Shown here: piece by piece, positions 12,601 to 21,221 of the stretch
Position numbering within the stretch: the stretch's first letter is position 1
Layout of the letters: every line of letters starts with the position of its first letter
NCBI RefSeq assembly: GCF_014652655.1
Contig: NZ_BMZF01000007.1
Coordinates: 1 to 64,000 of the forward strand
DNA from: Paramylibacter ulvae
Lineage (GTDB): Bacteria > Pseudomonadota > Alphaproteobacteria > Rhodobacterales > Rhodobacteraceae
Direction: 5' to 3'
DNA: 64,000 nt
Notes under the pieces: generated by a model
Told to the model about the DNA's origin: nothing
What the model saw: only the letters and a program-made list of their open reading frames with translations
The model's database searches: none
Made by a program: the position numbers and the translations under genes

Positions 12601-13835
12601 TCAAAGAACAGGCTGTCAAACAACGCAGATGCGGCATCAACGGTCGGTGGTTCGCCTGGGCGCATCACACGATAAATATCCATCAACGCAGTTTCGCGGT
12701 TCAAGTTTTTATCAGCTGCCATCGTTGTGCGGATGTATGGGCCAACATTGATGTTGTCGATGTCCAAAGTTGGGATCGTTTTCACGCCCGCATCCAGCAA
12801 TGCATGCACTGTACCGCCGATGATGTTGTCTTCTTTGTCGTATTCAACAGTCAGCTCTTCGCCAGCCTCGACATAGATTTCACCCGTTTCTTCGTTGATG
12901 ATATCTTTGGCCGCGAAACGCCCGATCACGCCTTCGTATGGAACCAACACGTCGGTAACGTTACCTTCGTCGATCAGTTTTTTCACTGTGCGTGGTGTAA
13001 CTTTCTTGCCTGCTTCTGCAATGACTTCGCCCGTTTTTGCATCAACAATATCAAGAGTAGGTTTCGTGCCACGAACGCGCTCTGGGAAAAACTTGGTTTT
13101 CCATGCTTTTTTCTTGGCATCGTATGTGTAATCAACAGAATCGTAATAGGCATCGCAGATACCTTCTTGGTCCAGACCAAGTGCATACAACAATGTTGTT
13201 ACAGGCAATTTACGACGACGGTCGATACGCGCGTAAACCATGTCTTTGGCATCAAATTCGAAATCCAACCATGAACCGCGATAGGGAATGATGCGGCTGG
13301 CGAACAACAATTTACCAGAAGAGTGGGTTTTGCCACGATCGTGGTCAAAGAAAACACCAGGTGAACGGTGCATCTGGGATACGATCACACGCTCGGTGCC
13401 GTTCACAACGAACGTACCGTTTGGTGTCATCAAAGGCATATCGCCCATGAACACGTCTTGTTCTTTGATGTCTTTGACAGAACGCGCGCCTGTGTCTTCG
13501 TCCACATCAAACACGATAAGGCGCAATGTCACCTTAAGTGGAGCGGAGTAAGTCATGTCGCGCTGCTGACATTCCTCAACATCGTATTTGGGTTTTTCCA
13601 GCTCGTATTTTACGAATTCCAAAACGGAGGTTTCGTTAAAATCTTTGATTGGAAATACGGATTGGAAAACACCATTGATGCCTTCGCCAGTCATTGGTTC
13701 TGGTTGATCACCAGAGCGCAAGAACAGATCGTAAGAGCTTTTCTGTACCTGAATAAGGTTCGGCATATCCAAAACTTCGCGGATTTTGCCATAATGTTTG
13801 CGGATTCGTTTAAAACCTGAATGCGTCTGAGCCAT
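9699..13835 (-). CDS. rpoB: DNA-directed RNA polymerase beta subunit
   Basis: 1378 residues. The ATG at 13835, giving [14 protein letters not shown], is chosen because AGAGGTG lies just upstream and homologous beta subunits begin here; a longer in-frame reading to 13928 has no family similarity. Landmarks are the rifampicin-region segment [20 protein letters not shown] followed by [10 protein letters not shown], wild type at the usual resistance positions (Q, D, H, S), and the C-terminal [14 protein letters not shown]-like segment ([14 protein letters not shown]). It is preceded by a 232-base spacer with strong hairpins after rplL. Confidence 0.98.
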   Translation of the reverse strand: MAQTHSGFKRIRKHYGKIREVLDMPNLIQVQKSSYDLFLRSGDQPEPMTGEGINGVFQSVFPIKDFNETSVLEFVKYELEKPKYDVEECQQRDMTYSAPLKVTLRLIVFDVDEDTGARSVKDIKEQDVFMGDMPLMTPNGTFVVNGTERVIVSQMHRSPGVFFDHDRGKTHSSGKLLFASRIIPYRGSWLDFEFDAKDMVYARIDRRRKLPVTTLLYALGLDQEGICDAYYDSVDYTYDAKKKAWKTKFFPERVRGTKPTLDIVDAKTGEVIAEAGKKVTPRTVKKLIDEGNVTDVLVPYEGVIGRFAAKDIINEETGEIYVEAGEELTVEYDKEDNIIGGTVHALLDAGVKTIPTLDIDNINVGPYIRTTMAADKNLNRETALMDIYRVMRPGEPPTVDAASALFDSLFFDSERYDLSAVGRVKMNMRLQLDAEDTQRTLRKEDIIAVIKGLVDLRDGKGDVDDIDHLGNRRVRSVGELMENQYRVGLLRMERAIKERMSSVEIDTIMPQDLINAKPAAAAVREFFGSSQLSQFMDQTNPLSEVTHKRRLSALGPGGLTRERAGFEVRDVHPTHYGRMCPIETPEGPNIGLINSLASFARVNKYGFIETPYRRVDDGKVTDDVQYMSATEEMRFTVAQANAQLDANGKFTNDLVSTREAGEYALNPPERIDYIDVSPKQLVSVAASLIPFLENDDANRALMGSNMQRQAVPLLKADAPFVGTGIEQVVARDSGAAITARRGGIIDQVDAMRIVVRVTDAMEAGDPGVDIYRLRKFQRSNQNTCINQRPLVKVGDRVTAGEVVADGPSTDIGELALGKNVLVAFMPWNGYNYEDSILISERIVKDDVFTSVHIEEFEVAARDTKLGPEEITRDIPNVGEEALRNLDEAGIVYIGAEVGPADILVGKITPKGESPMTPEEKLLRAIFGEKASDVRDTSLRVPPGDYGTIVEVRVFNRHGIDKDERALQIEREEVERLARDRDDEVDILDRNIYARLKDMLIGKKAVKGPKGIKSGSTIDDELLESLSHGLWWQLALEDDKDASEMEALNKQYEIQKKSLEARFEDKVEKVRRGDDLPPGVMKMVKVFIAVKRKLQPGDKMAGRHGNKGVISRVVPEEDMPFLADGTPVDFCLNPLGVPSRMNVGQILETHMGWAARGLGKSIDESLKEYRRSGDMTPVQEAMKIAYGDDLYDEVIKDMTQDELLEAAGNVTNGVPIATPVFDGAKEADVNDALTRAGFETSGQSVLFDGRTGEQFARKVTVGVKYLLKLHHLVDDKIHARSTGPYSLVTQQPLGGKAQFGGQRFGEMEVWALEAYGAAYTLQEMLTVKSDDVAGRTKVYESIVKGEDNFEAGIPESFNVLVKEIRSLGLNVQLLDAESE

Positions 13836-13957
13836 GCTCGTCTTCACCTCTTTATTGTCCACCTTGCACGGGCGTCGGGCACCGCCGTACAAAGGCCAAC
13901 TGAACAAGGAAAATCCTATTCTTGCCAAGGTTCCCTACCCATGGCTCCCGAATTTTC

Positions 13958-14035
13958 CCTGTCTTTCAAGAGGTCTTGCACAAAGGCCCCTAGAAAGACA
14001 GGATCGGCTGGCCCCACGAAACCGCGAGGCCAGCC
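13958..14035 (-). promoter_or_regulatory. Two tandem hairpins between rplL and rpoB (attenuator or RNase processing region)
   Basis: Two perfect stems lie in the spacer: GGCTGGCC/GGCCAGCC (14006-14013 with 14028-14035) and a 10-bp stem CCTGTCTTTC/GAAAGACAGG (13958-13967 with 13993-14002). Neither is followed by a strong T run on the minus strand, so they look more like the partial attenuator and RNase III processing region known between rplL and rpoB in E. coli than a full terminator. That comparison is by position, not by sequence identity. Confidence 0.6.
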
Positions 14036-14067
14036 AAATATTTAAGCGGGCTATGAGCCCAACTGAA

Positions 14068-14448
14068 TTACTTCAGTTCGATTTCAGCGCCAGCTTCTTC
14101 AAGCTTCTTCTTGATTTCTTCTGCTTCAGCTTTAGTTGCGCCTTCTTTGACAGCTTTGCCGCCAGCTTCAACCAAGTCTTTTGCTTCTTTCAGACCCAAA
14201 CCAGTGATCGCACGCACTTCTTTGATCACGTTGATTTTCTTGTCGCCTGCAGATTTCAGAATTACGTCGAATTCGTCTTTTTCTTCTGCAGCACCACCAG
14301 CGTCGCCACCAGCTGCACCAGCAACCATTACAGCGCCACCAGCAGCAGGCTCGATGCCGTACTCGTCTTTAAGAAGTGTTTTCAGTTCTTGTGCTTCCAA
14401 AAGCGTAAGGCCTACGATTTCTTCTGCTAGTTTTTTAATATCAGCCAT
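14068..14448 (-). CDS. rplL: 50S ribosomal protein L7/L12
   Basis: 126 residues, standard size. The N-terminal dimerisation helix ([20 protein letters not shown]) is followed by an alanine/glycine-rich hinge and the C-terminal factor-binding domain with [19 protein letters not shown], ending in AEIELK. The protein forms the flexible stalk that recruits translation GTPases and is present in several copies on L10. It follows rplJ by 78 bases and precedes the hairpin-rich spacer to rpoB. Confidence 0.98.
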   Translation of the reverse strand: MADIKKLAEEIVGLTLLEAQELKTLLKDEYGIEPAAGGAVMVAGAAGGDAGGAAEEKDEFDVILKSAGDKKINVIKEVRAITGLGLKEAKDLVEAGGKAVKEGATKAEAEEIKKKLEEAGAEIELK

Positions 14449-14526
14449 TTGATATATTCCGTTCAGTTTTAAGTTCTGTTTCCAGTGATGTCATTTTCAC
14501 GACACCGAATTACATTTGCAGTATGC

Positions 14527-15039
14527 TTATGCAGCCTTTTCTTCGATCGTTTCCAAGATGGAAGCGATGTTAGAAGCAGGCGCGCCAATTGCACCAGCGA
14601 TATTCGAAGCAGGAGCAGCGATACAGCCAACGATAGAAGCAATAAGCTCCTCGCGTGACGGCATAGCGGCAACAGCTTTGACACCGGCAACGTCCAATGC
14701 GTTCTCACCCATTGCACCCCCAAGGATAACGAGCTTGTCGTTATCTTTGGCATAAGCTTCCGTGACTTTCGCCGCGGCAACTGGGTCCTCTGAATAAGAT
14801 AGGACTGTCATTCCATCCAACATGCCTGAAATGCTTTCGCATGGCTTGCCTTCAAGAGCGATTTTGGCGAGCTTGTTTTTGGCAACACGTACAAAACCAC
14901 CCGCTTCGCGCATGCGCGCACGGAAGTCTTGCATTTCTGCAACTGTAATGCCGGCATAGTGAGATACTACGACAACACCAGAGTCCTTGAAGATTTGGCC
15001 AAGTTCATCGACCAGCGCTTCTTTTTGGGCTCTATCCAC
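14527..15039 (-). CDS. rplJ: 50S ribosomal protein L10
   Basis: 170 residues from a GTG start at 15039. This start is preferred because it gives the usual N-terminus (initiator)[16 protein letters not shown] and has GGAG about seven bases upstream; upstream in-frame extension to 15090 lacks family similarity. The protein anchors the L7/L12 stalk to 23S rRNA. Conserved features include [14 protein letters not shown] and [12 protein letters not shown]; the alanine-rich C-terminal helix, with two near repeats of APASNIA, carries the L7/L12 binding sites. It is autoregulated through the leader at about 15165-15232. Confidence 0.96.
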   Translation of the reverse strand: MDRAQKEALVDELGQIFKDSGVVVVSHYAGITVAEMQDFRARMREAGGFVRVAKNKLAKIALEGKPCESISGMLDGMTVLSYSEDPVAAAKVTEAYAKDNDKLVILGGAMGENALDVAGVKAVAAMPSREELIASIVGCIAAPASNIAGAIGAPASNIASILETIEEKAA

Positions 15040-15164
15040 AGTGTTTCTCCAAATTTGAGAGGCAAAATTCACCCCCCGGCTCAGTTTCACTAACCCGCCA
15101 TAATCACGGCAGATCAGCAGTTAGGGTCCGTTCCGGTCCCCTCCCAAAATCACCCAAAGGCGAA

Positions 15165-15232
15165 AATTGTTCGGTTCCCATCTCAGGCAGGAGATTAAGC
15201 TGTTTGTAGCAGCACCCACCGTCTCGGACAGT
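15165..15232 (-). promoter_or_regulatory. Ribosomal protein L10 leader
   Basis: The minus-strand RNA contains GACGGTGGGTGC..., then TTAATCTCCTGCCTGAGATGG, which matches my memory of the conserved core of the L10 leader that binds the L10(L12)4 complex and represses rplJL translation. It sits upstream of rplJ and downstream of rplA, as expected. Boundaries are approximate because I judged them by eye. A covariance-model search would settle them. Confidence 0.7.
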
Positions 15233-15262
15233 TGACGAAAATCTTGCGATCCCCGTCATATC

Positions 15263-15284
15263 TGCTGGCGCTTACACGCCAGCA
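15263..15284 (-). promoter_or_regulatory. Intercistronic hairpin after rplA
   Basis: A perfect 8-bp stem TGCTGGCG/CGCCAGCA with a six-base loop lies eight bases after the rplA stop. It is not followed by a T run on the minus strand, so it is more likely a 3'-end stabilising or processing structure separating rplKA from rplJL than an intrinsic terminator. Confidence 0.5.
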
Positions 15285-15291
15285 AAATTCT

Positions 15292-15990
15292 TTAACCTTT
15301 CAGGAAGGCATCAACATCCAAAGTAACGCTTGGGCCCATTGTGGACGACAAAGCGATCTTTTTCATGTATGCGCCTTTGGCACCTTCTGGTTTTGCTTTT
15401 TGAACAGCAGTGATAAACGCTTTCACGTTTTCAGTGAGTTTTGCTTCGTCAAATGATGTTTTACCAACACCTGCGTGCACAACGCCTGCTTTTTCAACTT
15501 TGAACTGGACTTCGCCGCCTTTGGCAGCTTCGACAGCGGCCTTAACGTCCATTGTCACTGTACCAACGCGTGGGTTTGGCATCAGGTTACGTGGACCCAA
15601 TACTTTACCAAGACGACCAACAACGGCCATCATGTCAGGTGTTGCGATACAACGATCGAATTCGATCTTGCCGCCCTGAACGATTTCCATCAGGTCTTCT
15701 GCGCCAACGATGTCAGCGCCCGCTGCTTTTGCTTCTTCTGCTTTTGCATCACGTGCAAAAACCGCAACGCGCATTGTTTTACCAGTGCCGTTTGGCAATG
15801 ATACTACACCGCGAACCATTTGATCGGCGTGACGTGGGTCAACACCCAAGTTCATCGCAATATCAACTGTTTCGTCGAATTTTGCTTTTGCGTTACCTTT
15901 TATCAAAGCAACAGCTTCTTCAACAGTAACTGCAGATTTGCCAGCGAATGCTTCGCGTGCTGCGGTTGTTCTTTTACCGTATTTCGCCAT
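15292..15990 (-). CDS. rplA: 50S ribosomal protein L1
   Basis: 232 residues, standard for L1. It starts [15 protein letters not shown] and contains [20 protein letters not shown], the [16 protein letters not shown] signature of the rRNA-binding face, and ends with [13 protein letters not shown]1 forms the mobile stalk at the E site and in many bacteria represses its own operon by binding the rplK leader. Its ATG overlaps the rplK stop by one base (TAATG), so the two are probably translationally coupled. Confidence 0.98.
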   Translation of the reverse strand: MAKYGKRTTAAREAFAGKSAVTVEEAVALIKGNAKAKFDETVDIAMNLGVDPRHADQMVRGVVSLPNGTGKTMRVAVFARDAKAEEAKAAGADIVGAEDLMEIVQGGKIEFDRCIATPDMMAVVGRLGKVLGPRNLMPNPRVGTVTMDVKAAVEAAKGGEVQFKVEKAGVVHAGVGKTSFDEAKLTENVKAFITAVQKAKPEGAKGAYMKKIALSSTMGPSVTLDVDAFLKG

Positions 15991-16415
15991 TACTTCACCT
16001 CGATGCCCATTGAACGGGCAGAACCCATGATGATTTTCATCGCAGCGTCGATATCGTTTGCGTTCAAATCTTTCATTTTCGCTTCTGCGATTTCTTTCAC
16101 TTGTTTCGCAGTCACTGTGCCAACGATTTCGCGGCTTGGTGTTTTCGCACCAGATTTCAGTTTCGCTGCTTTTTTCAAGTAGTAAGACGCAGGTGGCGTT
16201 TTGATGTCCATGGTGAAAGATTTATCAACGTAATACGTGATAACTGTTGGGCAAGGTGCGCCCGCTTCCAATTCCTGTGTTTTCGCGTTGAACGCTTTAC
16301 AGAATTCCATGATGTTAATGCCGCGCTGACCCAGCGCAGGACCAACGGGTGGTGATGGGTTGGCTTGACCTGCAGGAACCTGCAGTTTCATCGTGCCAGC
16401 AACTTTTTTAGCCAT
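15990..16415 (-). CDS. rplK: 50S ribosomal protein L11
   Basis: 141 residues, standard for L11. The N-terminal domain has [30 protein letters not shown], here cited in parts: the proline-rich [11 protein letters not shown] motif binds thiostrepton and contacts RelA; the C-terminal domain binds the GTPase-associated rRNA. It starts at ATG 16415 with a strong AAGGAGG sequence and is preceded by a leader hairpin at 16435-16463. First gene of the rplKA pair, 105 bases after nusG. Confidence 0.97.
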   Translation of the reverse strand: MAKKVAGTMKLQVPAGQANPSPPVGPALGQRGINIMEFCKAFNAKTQELEAGAPCPTVITYYVDKSFTMDIKTPPASYYLKKAAKLKSGAKTPSREIVGTVTAKQVKEIAEAKMKDLNANDIDAAMKIIMGSARSMGIEVK

Positions 16416-16434
16416 TATGGCCTCCTTTAGCTCC

Positions 16435-16463
16435 GATCATTTGGACCGCGCGTCCATCTGATC
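16435..16463 (-). promoter_or_regulatory. rplK leader hairpin, candidate L1 regulatory site
   Basis: GATCA...TGATC (5 bp) encloses TGGAC...GTCCA (5 bp), separated by a symmetric two-base internal loop, with loop CGCGC. The structure sits immediately upstream of the rplK ribosome-binding sequence. In E. coli and other bacteria L1 binds a leader structure at this position to repress rplKA; whether this hairpin is that site is inference from position and shape. Confidence 0.45.
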
Positions 16464-16520
16464 AATTTGGTGTGGTGCGGTTTGGATCACGCGTGACCCG
16501 CTCCTCCCACATGCACAACA

Positions 16521-17054
16521 CTAGGTTTGTTTATTAACCTGTGTGTATTCGAGTTCGACCGGGGTTGCCCGACCAAAGATTGATACGGAAACTTTCAAGC
16601 GGGCGTTTTCTTCGTCCACCTCTTCCACGGTACCAGCGAAACCCTCGAACGGGCCGTCGGTGACGTTGACTTGTTCGCCGATTTCGTAGGCGATCAAAGT
16701 GCGTGGATTTTCCGCGCCTTCCTCAACTTGGTTAAGGATGTAACTTACTTCTGAATCGCGCATCGGGCTTGGTTTACCTGGCTGACCCAGAAAACCCGTG
16801 ACGCGGTTGGTGTTGTTGATCAGGTGATAACCTTTTTCGGTCATCTCCATGCGCACCAAAATGTAACCCGGCATAAAGCGACGCTCGACATTGTATTTTT
16901 TGCCGCGGCGCACTTCGACCACTTCTTCGGTTGGTACGAGGACCTGTTCGATTTCGTCTTGCAAGCCTTCTTGCTCGACTGCCTCGTCGATCGCTTCTTT
17001 TACTTTCTTTTCGTAATTCGAAAGTACACTTACCGAATACCACCGTTTTGCCAT
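16521..17054 (-). CDS. nusG: Transcription termination/antitermination factor NusG
   Basis: 177 residues from the ATG at 17054 (MAKRWYSVSVLSNYEKK); an in-frame upstream start at 17084 is possible but AAGAAGG sits at the right distance for 17054. The N-terminal NGN domain contains RRFMPGYILVRMEMT and TGFLGQPGKPSPM; the C-terminal KOW domain contains VNVTDGPFEGFAGTVEEVD. NusG binds the RNA polymerase clamp and links it to Rho or to S10 on the ribosome. It follows secE, from which it is separated by a terminator-like hairpin, and precedes rplK. Confidence 0.97.
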   Translation of the reverse strand: MAKRWYSVSVLSNYEKKVKEAIDEAVEQEGLQDEIEQVLVPTEEVVEVRRGKKYNVERRFMPGYILVRMEMTEKGYHLINNTNRVTGFLGQPGKPSPMRDSEVSYILNQVEEGAENPRTLIAYEIGEQVNVTDGPFEGFAGTVEEVDEENARLKVSVSIFGRATPVELEYTQVNKQT

Positions 17055-17144
17055 AATGCTCGACGCCTTCTTAAGGACGGGCAAACCGCCCCATAAATCA
17101 TTGTTAAACAGTCACTTACGTGATTGCCGACCGACAATAAAAAG

Positions 17145-17169
17145 GCGCGCAAACCGAATCGCTGCGCGC
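17145..17169 (-). terminator. Terminator or attenuator between secE and nusG
   Basis: On the minus strand a 7-bp GC-rich stem GCGCGCA/TGCGCGC with an 11-base loop is followed by CTTTTTATT, a good rho-independent signature, 46 bases after the secE stop. Because nusG follows in the same direction, it may act as a partial terminator that tunes the secE/nusG ratio, or nusG may have its own promoter in 17055-17144. Confidence 0.7.
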
Positions 17170-17215
17170 TAATCTACTGTGGATTACAGGCGTTTAAACC
17201 CAAAACCGTTTGAAT

Positions 17216-17413
17216 TCAACCGCCTATCCCAAGAATTCCGTTCAAACCCAACTTTACGATTTGATCGACGATGAAAAAGAAAGTTGCCGCAAAAAACGCC
17301 ATGATAAAAACCATGATCGTTGTGATTGTGGTTTCGCGACGTGTTGGCCAAACAACTTTGGCGACTTCTGCGCGAACTTGGGCAATAAAGGTGAGCGGGT
17401 TTGTGCGTGCCAT
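17216..17413 (-). CDS. secE: Preprotein translocase subunit SecE
   Basis: 65 residues from the ATG at 17413 (MARTNPLTF), with AAGGAG eight bases upstream. This is the short, single-helix SecE common in most bacteria: an amphipathic segment with the signature EVAKVVWPTRRET followed by one membrane span at about residues 33-56. SecE clamps the SecY channel of the Sec translocon. It heads the secE-nusG-rplKA block. No tRNA-Trp gene, which often precedes secE, is present; the next gene upstream is glpK. Confidence 0.95.
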   Translation of the reverse strand: MARTNPLTFIAQVRAEVAKVVWPTRRETTITTIMVFIMAFFAATFFFIVDQIVKLGLNGILGIGG

Positions 17414-17470
17414 CTGGCGGCTCCTTGATCTGATCAAGCGTTTAATTACGAGTCTTTGCGAGGGAATTCA

Positions 17471-17501
17471 AGGGGCAGCACAGATATGTGACCCTGCCCC
17501 T
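17471..17501 (-). terminator. Hairpin between glpK and secE, weak terminator
   Basis: An 8-bp perfect stem AGGGGCAG/CTGCCCCT with a 15-base loop lies 13 bases after the glpK stop. The minus-strand tail is TTGAATTCCC, so it lacks a proper T run and may only be a 3'-end stem. It is the only candidate boundary between the glycerol operon and the secE block. Confidence 0.4.
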
Positions 17502-17513
17502 GAAAAATTACGG

Positions 17514-19001
17514 CTAAACGGCCAAAGTCGCATCAATCGCGCGTTTCCAGCCTGCGTATTTATCCGCGCGTGTGGTTTCATCCATATCGGGGGTAAATTT
17601 GCGATCCAACGCCCATGATTTTGCGAAATCTTCCTTGGATGGGTAAATGCCAGCGCGCATCCCTGCAAGCCATGCCGCGCCTAATGCCGTTGTTTCCAAC
17701 ACCTTTGGGCGATCAACGGGTGCGCCGATAATGTCGGACAGAAACTGCATCGCCCAATCTGATGCGCTCATGCCGCCATCAACGCGAAGTGTGCTATCGT
17801 TTACTTCGCCTTTCCAGTCAGCGTGCATTGCTTCTAGTAAATCGCGGGTTTGGTATCCGACACTTTCAAGCGCTGCACGTGCAAATTCGGCGGGGCCGGA
17901 ATTACGGGTCAGACCATAGATCGCACCGCGACATTCCGCATTCCAATAGGGTGCGCCCAAACCAGTGAACGCAGGCACCATAATCACCGTTTGATGATCA
18001 TCCGCCGATTCCGCCAGTGGTTGAGTTTCTTTCGCATCGCGAATGATTTGCAGACCATCGCGCAACCATTGCACCACGGCACCTGCGATAAATATCGACC
18101 CTTCCAGCGCATAGGTTGGTTTGCCATCCAATTGATATCCGATCGTGGCAAGCAGACGGTTTTGCGACACAACAGGTGTGTCCCCCGTATTCATCAATGC
18201 AAAACAGCCCGTGCCATAGGTTGATTTCATCATGCCCGGTTCAAAACACGCCTGCCCGATGGTGGCGGCCTGTTGATCGCCCGCCACACCCAAAATCGGA
18301 ATTTCCCGACCAAACAGATCGGCGCGGGTCATGCCAAAATCAGCGGCGCAGTCTTTTACCACTGGCAACATATCCATCGGAATATCCAACAAATCGCAGA
18401 TGGTTTTGCTCCAACGGCCCTTGCGAATGTCGTATAATAATGTGCGTGCAGCGTTCGTGGCATCGGTCACATGTTCGCGCCCGCCCGTTAATTTCCAGAT
18501 CAGAAATGAATCCACAGTACCAAACAGCAATTCACCCGCTGCTGCGCGGTCACGTGCGCCATCAACATGATCCAAGATCCATTTTAATTTGGTGCCCGAA
18601 AAATATGGGTCCAACAACAGGCCCGTTTTTTCGGTGACCATATTCTCGTGTCCAGCGTCGCGCAGTTCGCGACAATAATCAGCGGTGCGCCGATCCTGCC
18701 AGACAATTGCGTTATAAATCGCCTTGCCGGTTTTGCGATCCCAAACAACGGTGGTTTCACGTTGATTGGTAATGCCAATGGCGGTGATGTCTTTTTCAGA
18801 CAATCCCGCGCGTTCAATCACATTACGACAGGTGCCAGCCGTGGTTGACCACAGGTCGCTGGGGTCGTGTTCAACCCAACCGGAATCGGGGAAATGTTGT
18901 TCAAATTCTTCTTGCGCGGAGGCGGTGATTTCCATGTTGGAATCAAACAGTATCGCGCGGCTGGATGTGGTTCCCTGATCAATCGCAAGAATATGGGTCA
19001 T
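17514..19001 (-). CDS. glpK: Glycerol kinase
   Basis: 495 residues, standard length. The FGGY-family fold is evident from the N-terminal ATP/phosphate motif [16 protein letters not shown], the substrate-binding WVEHDP and ITNQRETT segments, and the C-terminal [15 protein letters not shown] signature. It phosphorylates glycerol to sn-glycerol 3-phosphate with ATP, the step after uptake by the neighbouring ABC transporter; GlpD then oxidises the product. It is the last gene of the glpDSTPQUV-K run, separated from glpV by 142 bases containing two hairpins, so its expression level may be set separately. Confidence 0.96.
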   Translation of the reverse strand: MTHILAIDQGTTSSRAILFDSNMEITASAQEEFEQHFPDSGWVEHDPSDLWSTTAGTCRNVIERAGLSEKDITAIGITNQRETTVVWDRKTGKAIYNAIVWQDRRTADYCRELRDAGHENMVTEKTGLLLDPYFSGTKLKWILDHVDGARDRAAAGELLFGTVDSFLIWKLTGGREHVTDATNAARTLLYDIRKGRWSKTICDLLDIPMDMLPVVKDCAADFGMTRADLFGREIPILGVAGDQQAATIGQACFEPGMMKSTYGTGCFALMNTGDTPVVSQNRLLATIGYQLDGKPTYALEGSIFIAGAVVQWLRDGLQIIRDAKETQPLAESADDHQTVIMVPAFTGLGAPYWNAECRGAIYGLTRNSGPAEFARAALESVGYQTRDLLEAMHADWKGEVNDSTLRVDGGMSASDWAMQFLSDIIGAPVDRPKVLETTALGAAWLAGMRAGIYPSKEDFAKSWALDRKFTPDMDETTRADKYAGWKRAIDATLAV

Positions 19002-19027
19002 GGCGTACCTTTATAATTGAAAAGAAT

Positions 19028-19053
19028 GCGGCCCTTGCATCAACAAGAGCCGC
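19028..19053 (-). terminator. Terminator-like hairpin just upstream of glpK
   Basis: On the minus strand a 10-bp stem GCGGCTCTTG/CAAGGGCCGC (one G-U pair, six-base loop) is followed by ATTCTTTTC, only 26 bases before the glpK start. It resembles an attenuator: it would reduce read-through from glpV into glpK unless overcome. Confidence 0.5.
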
Positions 19054-19115
19054 AGATTGGCAAGACACAAATCTGATCAAAACCGACGTGATGTCAAGCC
19101 AGGAGGAGACGTGGA

Positions 19116-19137
19116 ACTGGGGCGCGAACGCCCCAGT
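19116..19137 (-). promoter_or_regulatory. Stable hairpin after glpV
   Basis: A perfect 9-bp stem ACTGGGGCG/CGCCCCAGT; the minus-strand RNA has a UUCG tetraloop. It begins six bases after the glpV stop and lacks a T run. Such stems behind a binding-protein gene commonly protect the upstream mRNA from 3' exonucleases and give the binding protein higher expression; here that role is inferred. Confidence 0.55.
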
Positions 19138-19143
19138 CAAATC

Positions 19144-20865
19144 TTATTTCCAAGACGCAACCAAATCGTCATAGCTGACGGTTTTTGGTTCTTCGTCTTC
19201 GTTTTCCAGTTTCGCTTTTGGCGCACCTGGTTCAGCAAGCCATTCGGCAGGATCGCGTGGTTCATTCAATTTTGGACCAAGTTCACCTTGAACGCCTGCG
19301 CGTTCCAGACGTTCAAGAACACGTTCTTGTTCTGCACAAAGTGAATCCAATGCCTCTTGTGGTGTTTTCGCACCTGACATTGCATCACCAATGTTCTGCC
19401 ACCACAACTGTGCCAGTTTTGGATAATCTGGAACATTGGTACCTGTTGGTGACCACTGAACGCGTGCTGGTGAGCGGTAAAATTCAACCAAGCCACCCAG
19501 TTTTGGCGCACGTTCTGTAAAGCTTTCGTGCTGAACTGTGGATTCACGAATGAATGTCAGACCAACATGTGCTTTTTTCACGTCAACTGTTTTGGATGTC
19601 ACGAATTGCGCATACAACCAAGCAGCCTTTGCGCGGTCAACAGGTGTTGATTTCATCAACGTCCATGAACCTGCATCTTGGTAACCAATTTTGGTACCTT
19701 CAGACCAATACGCACCGTGTGGTGAAGGCGCCATACGCCATTTTGGCGTGCCGTCTTCGTTCATCACTGGCAAGCTTGGCTCTACAGATGCTGCGGTAAA
19801 CACAGTGTACCAGAACATTTGCTGTGCAACATTACCTTGGGCAGGAATTGGGCCTGCTTCGCTAAATGTCATACCAGCTGCTGCGGGTGGTGAATATTTT
19901 TTCAGCCACTCGATGGATTTTGTAATCGCATAAACCGCTGCTGGGCCGTTTGTTGCACCACCACGCGCGACACAAGAACCAACCGTTTGGGATTTGTCGT
20001 TTACACGAAGACCCCATTCGTCCACTGGCAAACCGTTCGGCTCACCCTTGTCGCCAGCGCCCGCCATGGACAGCCACGCATCGGTGTAACGCCAACCCAA
20101 TGATGGGTCTTTTTTACCGTAATCCATGTTGCCGTAAACGTCGCCCTCAACGCCAAGACGTGACAAATCACGACCTGTGAAGAATTCAGCGATGTCTTCA
20201 TATGCAGACCAGTTTACAGGAACGCCCAAATCATAACCGTATTTCGCTTTGAAATCCGCTTTGTTTTGTTCGTCGTTGAACCAATCGTAACGGAACCAGT
20301 AAAGGTTCGCGAATTGTTGGTCTGGCAATTGGTACAGTTTATCATCAGGGCCGGTTGTGAATGACAGGCCGATGAAATCTTGCAGATCCAGTGTTGGGCT
20401 GGTTACATCCGCACCTTCACCCGCCATCCAATCGGTCAGATTGCGCGCTTGTTGGTAACGCCAGTGCGTACCGATCAAATCGGAGTCGTTGATATAGGCG
20501 TCATAGATATTTTCGCCTGATTGCATTTGCGTTTGCAGTTTTTCAACCACGTCACCTTCGCCGATCAAATCGTGGGTGATTTTGATACCCGTGATTTTTT
20601 CAAACGCTGGTGCCAACACTTTGGATTCATATTCATGTGTTGTGATGGTTTCGGAAACAACTTTGATTTCCATGCCAGCAAAAGGTTTTGCCGCATCAAT
20701 CATCCATTGCATTTCCGCTTCTTGATCTGCACGGCTAAGCGCGGACAGATCGCCGATTTCAGCGTCCAAGAAAGACTTGGCCGCATTCATATCCGCAAAC
20801 ATTGGCGTTGCAAGCATGCTAACCGCAAGCCCCAGCGCCGTTGTGGATTTAAGATTAAAGTTCAT
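19144..20865 (-). CDS. glpV: Glycerol ABC transporter, periplasmic binding protein
   Basis: 573 residues from the ATG at 20865 (MNFNLKSTTALGLAVSMLA), which has an AGGAG-like GGGAGG upstream and yields a clean signal peptide ending near PMFA-DMNA. The mature part is a large extracellular solute-binding protein. It is much longer than most sugar-binding proteins, as is typical of the GlpV family described in Rhizobium for glycerol uptake. It should deliver glycerol to the GlpPQ permease. It follows the small membrane protein GlpU and ends before a stable hairpin. Family assignment rests on size, context between glpU and glpK, and sequence character. Confidence 0.88.
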   Translation of the reverse strand: MNFNLKSTTALGLAVSMLATPMFADMNAAKSFLDAEIGDLSALSRADQEAEMQWMIDAAKPFAGMEIKVVSETITTHEYESKVLAPAFEKITGIKITHDLIGEGDVVEKLQTQMQSGENIYDAYINDSDLIGTHWRYQQARNLTDWMAGEGADVTSPTLDLQDFIGLSFTTGPDDKLYQLPDQQFANLYWFRYDWFNDEQNKADFKAKYGYDLGVPVNWSAYEDIAEFFTGRDLSRLGVEGDVYGNMDYGKKDPSLGWRYTDAWLSMAGAGDKGEPNGLPVDEWGLRVNDKSQTVGSCVARGGATNGPAAVYAITKSIEWLKKYSPPAAAGMTFSEAGPIPAQGNVAQQMFWYTVFTAASVEPSLPVMNEDGTPKWRMAPSPHGAYWSEGTKIGYQDAGSWTLMKSTPVDRAKAAWLYAQFVTSKTVDVKKAHVGLTFIRESTVQHESFTERAPKLGGLVEFYRSPARVQWSPTGTNVPDYPKLAQLWWQNIGDAMSGAKTPQEALDSLCAEQERVLERLERAGVQGELGPKLNEPRDPAEWLAEPGAPKAKLENEDEEPKTVSYDDLVASWK

Positions 20866-20933
20866 TATGTACCTCCCAAAAAGAACTTTGATGACGGGAT
20901 GGGTGCACGGCACCCAACCCAAGAAACGCCTAA

Positions 20934-21206
20934 TCAGACCCAGCGGAAAACCCCCACTGCGTAGATCAGACAAACGATAAGCGCAAAGGGTTGCGATGCG
21001 CCAACCAGTCCAAGCCATGCCAAATTGATAAAGGCAGAGCCAAGCAGCGTGATGAACAAACGATCACCACGCGTGGTTTCGATCCGCAAAACGCCAAGCC
21101 GTGGCGTTTCGGGAAATTTGATTGCCAGTACGGTGAAGGTCACCAAAATACAGGCGATGATTACAAAGAATATTGCAGTCGGTGTTGTCCATGCCATCCA
21201 TGCCAT
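20934..21206 (-). CDS. glpU: Small integral membrane protein of the glycerol ABC transporter (DUF2160-like)
   Basis: 90 residues starting at ATG 21206 (MAWMAWTTPTAIFF), preceded by AGGAGG at eight bases; the TTG two codons earlier is a less likely start. Two to three hydrophobic spans are visible (about residues 8-28, 50-68 and 70-88) with a basic loop PETPRLGVLRIETTRGDR between. In the Rhizobium glp operon a protein of this type, GlpU, lies between glpQ and glpV; its exact role is not known. Here it is in exactly that position. Confidence 0.82.
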   Translation of the reverse strand: MAWMAWTTPTAIFFVIIACILVTFTVLAIKFPETPRLGVLRIETTRGDRLFITLLGSAFINLAWLGLVGASQPFALIVCLIYAVGVFRWV

Positions 21207-21221
21207 TTGCAAATCCTCCTG

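Noticed and set aside
17414-17470. Promoter for secE with TTGAAT and TAATTA at 17 bases
   Set aside because: The -10 element matches in only two positions, so I did not list it as a feature.
17414-17513. tRNA-Trp or other tRNA upstream of secE
   Set aside because: The 100-base gap holds only the weak hairpin at 17471-17501; no cloverleaf, TTCGAAT arm or anticodon loop is recognisable.
20901-20915. Six-base stem GGGTGC/GCACCC between glpU and glpV
   Set aside because: Too short to claim a function, with a three-base loop and no T run.
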